64,000 nt of DNA from Blastocladiella emersonii ATCC 22665 (lineage: Eukaryota; Blastocladiomycota; Blastocladiomycetes; Blastocladiales; Blastocladiaceae), in contig JANHCV010000002.1 of NCBI GenBank assembly GCA_025594325.1, positions 2,418,001 through 2,482,000 of the forward strand. The letters run 5' to 3'. The stretch's first letter is position 1, and each line of letters starts with the position of its first letter. The notes beneath the pieces are model-generated. The model made no database searches, was not told the DNA's origin, and saw nothing but the letters and a program-made list of their open reading frames with translations. A program made the position numbers and the translations under genes. Below are positions 1-9,235 of this stretch, in pieces.

Positions 1-2148
1 ATCGAGACCATCTACAAGTTCTCAGACACGACAAACTCGGGCCGACTTACTACCACGCCTACTACTCCTGGGCTACAAAAGATTTGCGGCGAAACGCGTG
101 CGTTCCTGTTCGAGGGCGTGCTCCAAGATATCGACATGCACAACTGTGCGCCAACCATCATCTACCAACTGGCTCGTCACTACGGCCTTGAGCACCCGCT
201 CTTGACAGAGTACATTCAGAATCGAAGCCTGGTACTGGATCGACTTGGGATGAGTAAGACTGATTTCTTCACTGGCGCATTCCACAAAAAGTGCCCGTCG
301 GAACTCCCTGCGGACTACAAGATGTTCCATGCGTTCCTGTACAACGTGGTGGTGCCCAAGTTCCAAGAGATGCATCCAGACGTGTGGGCCATGTCGTCGC
401 CAAAGCATCCCAATCGCCAGGGCTCGTTCCTGTCGTTCATCTACCAGTGCGTCGAGTGCAAGGTTCTGCTCCACGCCAAAGACTTTTGCGCCTCGCGTGA
501 TATCAAGGTCGCGGTTCTCATGTACGACGGCATGATGGTCCGTGCCTCGGATCAGATCAACGAGCAGTTTATGGCCGACCTCGGTGCGTACACGCTCGAA
601 AAGACGGGTTTTGATATCAAGTGGGCCGAGAAACCCATTGTCGCGCCCTGTGCCATTCCAGAGCCCGAGGAAGAGGAGGATGAGAAGACGCCCGAGGAGG
701 AAATCTCCGAGTTCATCATCAACGAGTTCGAAACCAAGGGCTACGCCAAAGACGGCGACACGATCTACGCTGCATCCGAGGCCAATCCATTCTACTACGA
801 ACCGCTGATGACGGTGGCAGAGTACACGTCATACCTGCTCGACGAAGTCTTTATTCGGTACTTCAACAAGAATGCGCACAAGTACGCTCGCCATGTTGCT
901 GCTCGTCTCGGCCACGGCTCAAAGCACATCCGCCAGTACAAGCCGAATCGCAGCCTGATCGCATTCAAGAACGGAGTTCTGTTCACAGGCACGAAGCGCA
1001 ATCGCCAGTGGGGGCTTTACAGTTTCGAAGATATTGAGAACGACCGCGAGCGATTCGAACGCGAAGTTTGCGGCGGATGCCCTGTGGCATGGTCGTACAT
1101 TGACAACGAATTCGACTTTAGCATTCCGCGCTCGGAATACGACAACCTCGACCTCGGCCCGTACCGCGACGTTCTCGATCTACAGATGGGCGAGGACCCC
1201 GAGGCAATCAAACAGTACATCATGCTTGCGTTCGGCCGTTCATGCTTCCCTGTAGGCGAGCTCGACAACTGGCGTCTTTGCCTCATTACGTGGGGCGAGT
1301 CGGGTACAGGCAAGACTCTGACAATGGATCTGCTCAAGGAAATCCACGGAATCCAGCGCATGAGTATCATGGAAAGCGGGGCGAAGATGACGCCGTACAC
1401 AATCGGTTACGTGCGCGAAAAGCCATTCTGGATTCTCCAGGATGTGGACAAGGACGTGATTGCCAAACTTGGTCAGTCGCTGTTCAAGAACGCATCTGAG
1501 GGCGGCGGTCTCATGGGCGGCATGAAGCATCGCGACGAAGACACCAAGCAGTTTACCACCCATATCATGATGACGCTCAACTACCTCGTACAGTTCCAGG
1601 AAGAAAGTGGCGAAATCTCTACTCGAATGGTCATTGCCCATTTCAAGAACAAGCCGGCTCGCAAGGACGACAAGATTTTCAAGCGAATCGTGGACAAGTA
1701 CCTGATCAACATTATCGTCACGGGTCTTTCGGCGTATCATTCGACTCTGGATCACCTTGACGCGAACCCAGAGCAGACCTTCCGCGATGATGTGCTGAGT
1801 CCATTCTTCAAGCAATCCAACGAACAGGCGCGTGTGCTTAATGACGTTTATGGCAAGGCGATCCTGGCACAGGACTCGGGGTTCGTGGTCACTCAAGACC
1901 CGGCCGACTACGTGGGACTGGACGAGATTCAGAACGCGGGCAATGTCTCGATTTCCGCCAAGTGGAACGACGAGCTCATGGCAGCGATTGGACTGAAGGC
2001 CGATCGCATCAAGGTGTGTCGGAACTGTGGAAAGAAACACGTCAAGGGGTGCTGTGCAGACTACAGTCGTACGGCCCGCTCTTCAAAGCGAGTGGTGACT
2101 GGAATCCGCCGCGCCCGTTTCTCAGATGGCATGGACGACGACGACTGA
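1..2148 (+). CDS. D5-like primase/superfamily 3 helicase, 5' partial
   Basis: The frame is open from base 1 to TGA 2146-2148, so the true start lies left of the window and the GTG at 118 is not a start. The N-terminal part has DIDMHNCAPTI (about 130-162) and LMYDGMMV (about 520-540), resembling the primase-like region of replicative proteins of large DNA viruses, followed by a Glu-rich linker (about 660-710). The C-terminal half is a superfamily 3 helicase: Walker A GESGTGKT (about 1294-1317), Walker B ILQDVDKD (about 1432-1455) and a motif C/arginine-finger region TLNYLVQF...STRM (about 1570-1630). The end carries a zinc-knuckle CRNCGKKHVKGCC (about 2017-2055). Such proteins unwind and prime viral genomes. 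Codon use is less GC-rich than in neighbours and no intron is seen, consistent with a viral or mobile origin. It could be an endogenous viral copy or a gene of a virus-like mobile element. Confidence 0.8.
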   Translation: METIYKFSDTTNSGRLTTTPTTPGLQKICGETRAFLFEGVLQDIDMHNCAPTIIYQLARHYGLEHPLLTEYIQNRSLVLDRLGMSKTDFFTGAFHKKCPSELPADYKMFHAFLYNVVVPKFQEMHPDVWAMSSPKHPNRQGSFLSFIYQCVECKVLLHAKDFCASRDIKVAVLMYDGMMVRASDQINEQFMADLGAYTLEKTGFDIKWAEKPIVAPCAIPEPEEEEDEKTPEEEISEFIINEFETKGYAKDGDTIYAASEANPFYYEPLMTVAEYTSYLLDEVFIRYFNKNAHKYARHVAARLGHGSKHIRQYKPNRSLIAFKNGVLFTGTKRNRQWGLYSFEDIENDRERFEREVCGGCPVAWSYIDNEFDFSIPRSEYDNLDLGPYRDVLDLQMGEDPEAIKQYIMLAFGRSCFPVGELDNWRLCLITWGESGTGKTLTMDLLKEIHGIQRMSIMESGAKMTPYTIGYVREKPFWILQDVDKDVIAKLGQSLFKNASEGGGLMGGMKHRDEDTKQFTTHIMMTLNYLVQFQEESGEISTRMVIAHFKNKPARKDDKIFKRIVDKYLINIIVTGLSAYHSTLDHLDANPEQTFRDDVLSPFFKQSNEQARVLNDVYGKAILAQDSGFVVTQDPADYVGLDEIQNAGNVSISAKWNDELMAAIGLKADRIKVCRNCGKKHVKGCCADYSRTARSSKRVVTGIRRARFSDGMDDDD

Positions 2149-2472
2149 ACCCACTACCAAATGGCCGCCTACTCTATCAACCTATTTTGTGTCTCTGTGT
2201 CTCTGTGTCTCAGCTATAATATTCTTTTCTATAAATTGAAGAAAAAAATAGTAACATACTAAGTATGTATGTTGTTTTCAGTTCAAAATACGAGTTACAA
2301 GTGAAATCGCAGGGACACTGGGTCACTGGGACAAGACTCACCAACCCTCATCGATACTCTCACTGACTGACTCACCATTTCCTCACCGCGCCGACGGATT
2401 CATAGACCGTTTGCCAATATCGCCCATGCCCGTCGTGGATTTCAATTCATCGAATAATCGCAAAGTCATTTC

Positions 2473-2544
2473 GAGACGCGTCGTGGATCAGATGACCGTC
2501 ACGTGGGCCGCGAGACACTTGGAGACGCGTCGACTTATCACGTG
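2473..2544. repeat. Direct repeat of an ACGCGT + CACGTG unit
   Basis: GAGACGCGTCG occurs at 2473-2483 and 2522-2532, followed in each copy by TCACGTG at 2499-2505 and 2538-2544. ACGCGT is the core of the fungal MCB element and CACGTG is a bHLH E-box core. Whether they act here is unknown, because the nearest start codons are more than 1 kb away. Confidence 0.5.
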
Positions 2545-2582
2545 AGGACCCTCCGCCACTTCGTGGCTGCGGGCGCGCGCGC

Positions 2583-2619
2583 ATCCCTGGGGATGTTTCT
2601 GACGGACGTCCCCAGGGAT
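2583..2619. repeat. 11-bp perfect inverted repeat (hairpin)
   Basis: ATCCCTGGGGA at 2583-2593 is the exact reverse complement of TCCCCAGGGAT at 2609-2619, around a 15-nt spacer whose ends can partly pair. It would fold into a strong stem-loop in RNA from either strand. It lies 435 bp past the helicase stop codon, so a 3'-end role is possible but unproven. Confidence 0.7.
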
Positions 2620-2661
2620 AGACCTAACCACATCTACCTCTATAGCCATTTAATCCTATTC

Positions 2662-2687
2662 TGAAGTATCCTTATAAGGATACTTCA
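2662..2687. repeat. 26-bp perfect palindrome
   Basis: The 26 bases from 2662 to 2687 read identically on both strands, with centre CTTATAAG. The TAA that ends the kelch reading frame (2674-2672, minus) lies inside it. It marks the edge between the AT-richer viral-type block and the GC-rich host-type genes. Confidence 0.85.
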
Positions 2688-3819
2688 CTCATGTAGTGCA
2701 TGGGCGAGCCGCCGAGAACAAACATGTGCGAGTCGTGGATCACGAGCGAGTTTGTGGCCATTTGGTCGAGTCCCGCGGCCAGCGACTTGTCAATGGTCGC
2801 AGTCACGGGCGGCGTCCCCTTGTCGATGGCCACGTGCTTGAGCAGCGGCTGCGCGTAGCCAAACACGATCAGGTACCGCACGCTGCCGGGCGCCGAGTAA
2901 ACGGCCGACTGGAAGTCATCCCGCTTGAACGACAAGGTGTGCAGGTACCGTGCCCACGTGCGGGGCAGAAAGCTGAACACCCAAATGTCCGCGAGACGGT
3001 TGTTGGTGCCGTTGTTGCCGCCGACCAGTACCAGCCGGTTTGCGTCGAACCGGGTCAGACTCGCCCACGCGCGCGGCGGCGGGCGATCGCCTGACGACGG
3101 CTCGATCTCAGTGAGGCCCGACTAGGGACGTCGCGTGTGGGTCAGCTACTGAACGGATGCGGACGACGGCAGAGAGCGCGGGTATACCTTGTCAAACCGC
3201 CACAAGGTTGACGTGACGCTCGTCCAATTGCCAAAGACGTAGACCGCCGGGTCCGAGGAAAGCGAAGAGGTCGGGTCAAGCGGCACAAATGTCGCGGCCC
3301 ACCCCGGGTTCAGAATCCGAAGCGAGGCATTGGACGTGATGGGCTGCGAGACCGTCTCGACCGCCTCGACCGAAGTCGCGCGCAGGAAGTTGGGCACGCG
3401 GTAGTGCTGAACGGAACCGTCTCGGGATTGAGTCCCGTGAAAAGGTGCACCTCGTAACCGCCCGAGGCACTCGGAAGCGCATAAGCGGGCATGAAGCTGT
3501 CGGTGGACGGCAGCCTGAAAGGAGCCGGTGCAACGGCGTGCGATAAGGGATCAGAGAGGTTAGCGATCGGCGAAGCCAGGTCGACGATGGCCACGTCGTT
3601 GAGGTCAATGGGCTTCCCCGTCGTGAGCTGGCGCCCGCCAAACACGTAAATCTTGCGCTCGCGCGGAAGGCACAGCGTCGTCGGGTGGATGAAGGCGGTA
3701 GTGCGCTCGGCAGTGATGCGCACGTTCTCCGGCCACGCACCGCGCACGGCGGGCGCGGGGACGACCGCTACGAGCGCGAGAAGGGCGACCAGGGCAGGGA
3801 CGAGTCGGACGTGCTTCAT
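2672..3819 (-). pseudogene. Secreted kelch-repeat protein, frameshifted and probably truncated
   Basis: Start ATG at 3819 and a signal peptide MKHVRLVPALVALLALVAV. Kelch blades appear as KIYVFGGRQL, AVYVFGNWTS, RLVLVGGNNGTNNRL and HMFVLGGSPM. The reading frame shifts by one base near 3400-3425 (from ...LNPETVP into VQHYRVPNFL), with no room for an intron. A 66-bp intron (3187-3122, GTATAC...CCCTAG, phase 0) joins the middle to the last exon 3121-2672. The C-terminus stops inside the 26-bp palindrome, short for a complete propeller plus anchor. Kelch propellers bind protein or sugar ligands, and this one would have been extracellular. The single-base shift could be an assembly error. The abrupt end suggests truncation by the neighbouring insertion (inference). 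Confidence 0.7.
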
Positions 3820-3843
3820 AGCAACAAGAGCAGTGTGACAATT

Positions 3844-4197
3844 CTAGTGTCCCAAGGATCCGAGGGAGGGAGAGAGCGCGCGAGCGAGCTTTACGGTCAA
3901 GTACGAAGGCTCGCCTTGCCGTTTCGACGCTGAGGTCGGCAATCTCTCATGCGCCGCCGGAATTGCGCCCATGAGCTCCAGCGCGCCCGCGTCAGACATG
4001 TCGTTGTTGGCGAGGTGGAGCTTGACAAGCGCGGGCGGAAGATGCGCTGCGATCGCCCGCGCGCCAGTGTCGCCAATGTTGTTGATGAAAAGACTAAGCG
4101 AGGCGAGACTGCGCGGGAGCACATTCGCTAGTGCGTCCAGCCTCGGTGACGGCAGGTTGGAGAGGTCGAGGGACTGCATTGATCCGTTGGCAAGCAA
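3844..4197 (-). pseudogene. Leucine-rich-repeat fragment
   Basis: The frame translates to RI-type LRRs: SLASLSLFINNIGDTGARAI and LVKLHLANNDMSDAGALELM, each with the L..L.L..N.I.D.GA pattern. About two and a half repeats remain, with no clear start context and an unrelated tail after the last repeat. It lies just downstream (minus strand) of a kinase remnant and may be the other end of the same broken LRR-kinase gene, but I could not join the frames. Confidence 0.5.
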
Positions 4198-4229
4198 GTG
4201 GCGGGATTCCCATACGCGGCGATCGCCAT

Positions 4230-5180
4230 CGACTAGGGATGGAACCGCAAGGCCCTACATACGCGCGAGATGTAAGGCGATGGTCGTGATCGGTGATGGA
4301 TGGGGTTTGAAAAAGCACCGCGAACAGGCTCTCGTTGACGGAGGTCGGGGCGGGACCAGCGGGTACAGGACGTGGATTCGATTGAGGAAAGGGCATGATC
4401 GGCGGCTTCGGGAGCATCAAGGCCGCGTCGACGGGGAAAACCGGCCCGAATGCTGGACCAGCACTGGGCATCGGCATGGGCATCGGCATGGATATCGGCG
4501 CGGTCATTGCCCTGGCCATCGGCATCCGATCGACAGCTGGATACGGGGCGTCGGGCTGCATTGAATAGCGTTAGTTTGAGGCGCTTCAGTCCAGGCGATA
4601 TCAAACAACGTACGGCGATGGTCATCGAACGGAAGCGGTGGCCAAGGACGTTGTCCACGCGGTCCAGCGAGACAGGAAAGCTTGGTCGCGAGGGCACGGT
4701 ATTCGAGGACTTGGTTTCAATGAGCGTAGAAAGGCTGCCAACAATTCCGGCGAAGCTGGGCCGCGCCAAAGGATCACGAGCCCAGCACGTTTCCACAAGC
4801 GACCAAAGCTCACGCGAGTAGCTGCGCGCGCCAACTGGTGCCGCCGGCCGCATGCCCTTGCAGATCCAGCACATGATGACGTCCGCGCCAACATTATTGT
4901 TTGCAAATGGAATCATGCCGGCGACCACCTCGTAGCAGACCATGGCGAAAGCGAAAACGTCCGGCGCAAAGTGCCACTTGGAATCGTGAACCGTCCGCTC
5001 AGGCGCGAACCAGCGCGTGTTCCCAACTTCGCCTGGCTGAAAAATCCCCAAGTGACCAGTTCCGTTGTTTCCAATCATGCGCGCAAGGCCAAAGTCGGCC
5101 ACGACTCGCAGAGCAAAGGTGCCGACCGCGCCGTCGCCAAGGCGCTTCACGTAAGGGTTATTTGTGCGTTCCCGATGCAT
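4230..5180 (-). pseudogene. Protein kinase C-lobe remnant (TKL-like)
   Basis: The exon from 5180 shows kinase subdomains VIb-XI: HRERTNN at the catalytic loop, ADFGLAR, WFAPE, DVFAFAMVCYEVV, and LVETCWARDPLARPSF. A 58-bp intron (4613-4556, GTACGT...ACTAAC...GCAG, phase 0) leads into a Met/Pro-rich tail (PISMPMPMPMPSAGPAF). No glycine-rich loop or VAIK lysine is readable upstream in any frame. The catalytic HRD is HRE and the spacing to the following Asn is one residue short. The order W..RP.F fits tyrosine-kinase-like kinases. Catalytic activity is unlikely. An unrecognised upstream exon is the alternative to decay. Confidence 0.6.
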
Positions 5181-6054
5181 GATGCTTTGGCGACACGCTT
5201 AAGCGGAGAGCACTCTGATTGAGAGGCTCGCCGCAGGGCAGGGTGAGCAGGAGGGACGCGCCGCGCCACGCGGGTGCTCCCCATGTGACGGTTCCCCACT
5301 TGAGCCAGCCAACGCCTTGCGCACGGAAGCCGGCTCGTCCCTCTCCCTCTCTCGTAACGATCGGCTTCCATGTATCTGCACCGCTCCACTCGCTGCAATG
5401 AATGCTTCATCATGAGAACCTTCCATCGCCATATTCTTCCTCGGACACGGCGTGCCGACCCGGCGCCTACCCGCCTAGCGAAGCGGCCGCGGTGCCGCAC
5501 TCGCTGCACCGAGTGTGTTGATTCGCACGTTCTCGTTCAACGCTGAGCGCTCAACCTTGAGCACCGTGCATCCGAGGCGCTCGCGCGTCACCGCATCCAT
5601 TCGGCTAGTCGTGATGCTCCGGCCGTTGTCCGCGCGTGCGAGAACTTGAGGACCCTACTTTCGCGCAGAACAGCGCTCGGTCCGACGCATCCTCCTCGGT
5701 CATTTCACTCGCTCCTACCCGTGTGCATCGAACCGCTGTCGCGTGCCTCATCTCGGGCCTGCACTGAGCACGGCAGCGGTCGTCGTGACAGCACGGTCAG
5801 CAGCCAGTTGGACACATGGCAAGACTCGTTACTTGGTAACGCACACGCCCTCGCGCAGTCGCTCGATGAGGAGAGCGAGCGGCGAGCGAACGCGCGGGGT
5901 CAGGAGCAGTAGCCGCCGCCGCTGCCGACCGCGGGGTCACGAACGACGGCGGCGGCCTCGCTTGCCGATGATGTTCACGCTGGAGTCCCGGCTGGACCCA
6001 GCACCACTCCCTCACGAATCGTCCGACACACAAGCTGAACTGCTCTATTCGTTG
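5181..6054. other. No gene recognised
   Basis: All six frames were read. The short open frames have the biased Arg/Ser/Pro composition expected of GC-rich noncoding DNA and show no domain motif. The stretch may include the lost N-lobe of the kinase remnant and the 3' end of the zinc-finger gene to the right. Confidence 0.4.
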
Positions 6055-8548
6055 TCACGATGCCCTCGCCTTGCGCGGCCCGGCGCCCGATCCCGCCGCC
6101 CGGCCGCCCGGATCCTCGAACCACTCGACGCCGCCGTCCGCGTTCGGCCCGCGACTGCCGCCCGTCGCACCACCGCGTGAACCAGCGCGGCTCGCGGGCC
6201 GCAGTGGCCGCGATGACGCATATGGGTGAACCCGCGCGGCAGGCGCAGCCGGCCCGCGGTCACGCCGGCTTGTTGATGTCGTGAAGCCGGGCGATGACAT
6301 GGACGATGCAGGCGAAACAGCCGCCGGCAGGAACGGAACAAACGATGCGGCGGCGAATGGCAGGTGCGGCGGCGGCGGTGATGGCGGTAGCGGGTCAAGC
6401 GTCGGCGCCGACTCGCTGAGCGGGGACGTCAGCGGCAGCCACGAGTGGAACCCGTACTCGTCGGCGGGTGCTGCTGCTGCTGCTGCGGCCGCAGCTGATG
6501 CAATGGAGGATGCATGCGCGTCGCGCTGGGCGGCGGACTCTGAGCCCTCGCCAAAATCGCACGACCACGGTCGCACGGCGGCTGAAGCGGCGTCGTGATG
6601 CGGCGAGACGGGCGTGGTTGGCGACTGGAACGGCAGCGAGCGGCCGTGCCCATGCGCGTGTGCGTGCGCGGCGCGGGTCGGCCACGCGGCAGACACGAGC
6701 GCGTCGTGCGGCTGCGCTGCGAGGTAGAACGAGTCGGGCCTGCAAGCGGGTCCCGCTCTGCTCACGGCGGGGTACAGAGACGACGCGAGCGCGAGCCCGA
6801 TGGGCAGCGGCGCAGCAGCGGCGAAGCTTGTGTCGATCGAATCGGACTGCGTGCTACGTAATGCATGCGAGTGAGCACACGTCCAGCGAGGAAGGTCCAG
6901 GAGCGGCCCCCGATCCTGGCGCGGCTTGCAACGCCGGCACGCGAAAAGCGGAGCCAGGGGAGCGTCAGCCCCAGAATGGATCCAGGCGGGGCAGACGGCC
7001 GTGCGCACGCGCACGCGTTCAGCCCGCTCTGCGCCGTGGCTGGCGCGTCCGCGAACGCCACGCTGCGATCGAGGTAGTACGCACAGGGACGCGTTCAACC
7101 GAGGCCCGCCCCGCGGGAGCACACATCAAGGAAAACGTACCTCGCATGCGAACTAGGTCCGCTTGCAGTCGCCGCCGCCGTGTGCGGTAAATGTGGCCCG
7201 CCGATCCCGTTGACGGCGCGCGCGCGCGACTCGGCGCGTTGCGGCTGCTGCAGCTCCGTGAACCGCGCCAGGGTCGCGAGAAACCCGATGCCGCCGTTGT
7301 CGCTGCGCTCGCCGTCGTTCCAGGCGCTCGAGTCGCCGGCAGCCGCGGAGCTGGTCGCCGGCGGCGCATCAAAGGCAGGATGTACGGCTGGATTGAGCGA
7401 GTACAGCGGAGCGGGGTTCATGGTCGCACGCGGCGCGACCGCGGTGGAGGCACCGGCGATCGCTGGGTCCCACGACGGCGCCATTGCAGCGGGTGCCGTG
7501 GTCGCCGTGGATACGAGCGGCTGCTGGCGGTGCACGGCCACCGAGACGCCGCCCGGGTAGCGTGATGGAACGTGAGCCGGGTGGCCCGCCACCGTGGTCG
7601 CGTCGGAGGCCGAAGGATGATGGTGATGATGATGGTAGTGGTAATACACCGCCGGCGGCGCTGCGGTTTCCGCTTCAGCCGGATACACGGGACCCGCGTC
7701 GCGCAAGATCGGAGCGTACCGATGGCCGTGGCCATGGCCGTCCTGCGACGGCACGTTGCTGAGCTCGGGTGGCGGGGGCGACAGCGGCAGGGGCGGGGTC
7801 GGTGGCGCCCACTCGAGCGCGGGAGTGTTCGCCGCGCCCAAGATCTGGAGCACGCTGTTCGGCGCGGCCGCGTACCCGTGCGCCGGAGGCTGGGGCACGG
7901 GCGGCGGCGGTGGCGCGAAGGTGGGGATGTCGGCCAGGTCAAACTCGTACTCGGCCGCGAGCACCTCGGTCCAGTGGCCGGCGCCGAAGGCGCCCGACTG
8001 CGCGGCCAGGGCCATCATGATGTCGACGTCGGGGTCGCCGCGCTGCGAGAGCAGCCGCCACACGCACGACTCGCTGTGCTTGAGGTGCTTGACGAAATGG
8101 TCGCTGGACGGTGAACAGCGTGAGTCTTTGTCAGATCAGAAACGTGGAGCCGCGAGGAGCCCGCGTCACAATCGTGCGAACGCAACCCGAAGGCCAATCG
8201 CAACACAAGGAGCAAGGAAACAACAAGTACTACACACCGGCGGTTGGTGCGCGACCCGCACGGCACGGGACACACGAAGGGCAGCGCGTCGGGCGCGTGC
8301 TTCGTCTGGAAGTGGCGGGCGACGTCGTTGGCCCGCTTGCGCTTGCTACACTCATACGCGCGGAGAACGCCGTGAGTGATGGCCACGGAACGCGCTGACC
8401 ACGTACAAGCGCTGCGGGCATCCCGGGAACGGGCACGCCATGGGCCGCTGGCCGTCGGCACGGGACTCGAGCAGCAGGCACCCGTCGGACGTGACGTCAA
8501 AAGCGAGGTCCGGGTGCGACTCGTGCAGCGCGAGGAGGGCGGAACGGA
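6055..8548 (-). CDS. C2H2-like zinc-finger protein A, first exon not found
   Basis: Four exons join in phase: 8548-8407, 8345-8238, 8103-7141 and 6853-6055, giving about 670 residues. The first acceptor leaves an upstream start exon unidentified. Two zinc fingers span the first two introns: CPFPGC then twelve residues to HFQTKH (C-x4-C-x12-H-x4-H), and CPVPC...RDHFVKHLKHSESC (C-x3-C...H/C). Long Pro-, Ala- and His-rich tails follow (polyproline about 7880-7920, a His run about 7620-7650, Ala run about 6465-6490), typical of activation or low-complexity regions. It is probably a nuclear DNA-binding regulator. It is the tandem paralogue of the gene at 9236-11073, with introns at the same codons. 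The last intron (287 bp) is longer than usual and is the least certain join. Confidence 0.65.
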
Positions 8549-9235
8549 CTGGGGATCACCGCACGAAGCGTCGCCAGAGGGCCGTGGTTGGTAGCCGTGC
8601 GGTGCAACGCGGCGTGGCACGACACGGCGCAAACAGATTGGACGAGAAGAAACGTAGAGCAAGCGGGTGGGCCGTCAGTGCACGTCGCCACACGAGTGAG
8701 AAGTGCTAGAGAACGAGAGAGACACACCGCGGCTGAGGCGCTGGGCGCCCTGGAGCGGGAGCTCCGCGCCGTTCGGGGAGCTGCGCGGCATCGCGATGGG
8801 ACAGCGGCTGGGTGGACGGTGGTCGTGGTGATGTGTGCGACCGCGACGTGGCGGACAGATGGAGAGTGCGATTGAGGCGCGGAGAAGCCCAGCGTGATGG
8901 ACAACCAGTCGAGCAGCGAGAGATCAACGGTTGCGCGCGGCGGCTCGGGGCAACGGAAGGCCCAGTCGCTTCAGTGCACTTCTGGACTTGGAGCTAAGTA
9001 AGAGTAGGGGAATCAAGAGGCAAGTGAGCGAGCGCGAGAGCGAGGAGCGCCGAGGCCCGTGGCGGTCGGCAGGGGTTGCCCCGAGTGCGTGGCGCAAGGG
9101 CAGGGCGAGGGCTCACCCCCGATCACGCTCCCCCGCAGTCTGAAACGACTCGTGTCTCGGCAACGGGCAGGGGCGGCATGCGCTGCGACTGTGTGGATGG
9201 TACATACTGCCATTTATTTACGCCGGGTAGAACGA

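Larger units (their letters stand above)
2149..2661. other. AT-richer tail without a gene, downstream of the viral-type gene
   Basis: No convincing coding frame. The stretch starts with TC-rich and AT-rich sequence (runs of CTCTGTGT, TATAATATTC, GAAAAAAATAG) well below the local GC level. It contains two copies of an ACGCGT + CACGTG unit and an 11-bp inverted repeat, listed separately. It separates the viral-type gene from host-type minus-strand gene remains. Confidence 0.6.

Noticed and set aside
118-120. GTG at 118 as start of the helicase
   Set aside because: The frame is open to base 1 with protein-like sequence, so the gene runs off the left edge.
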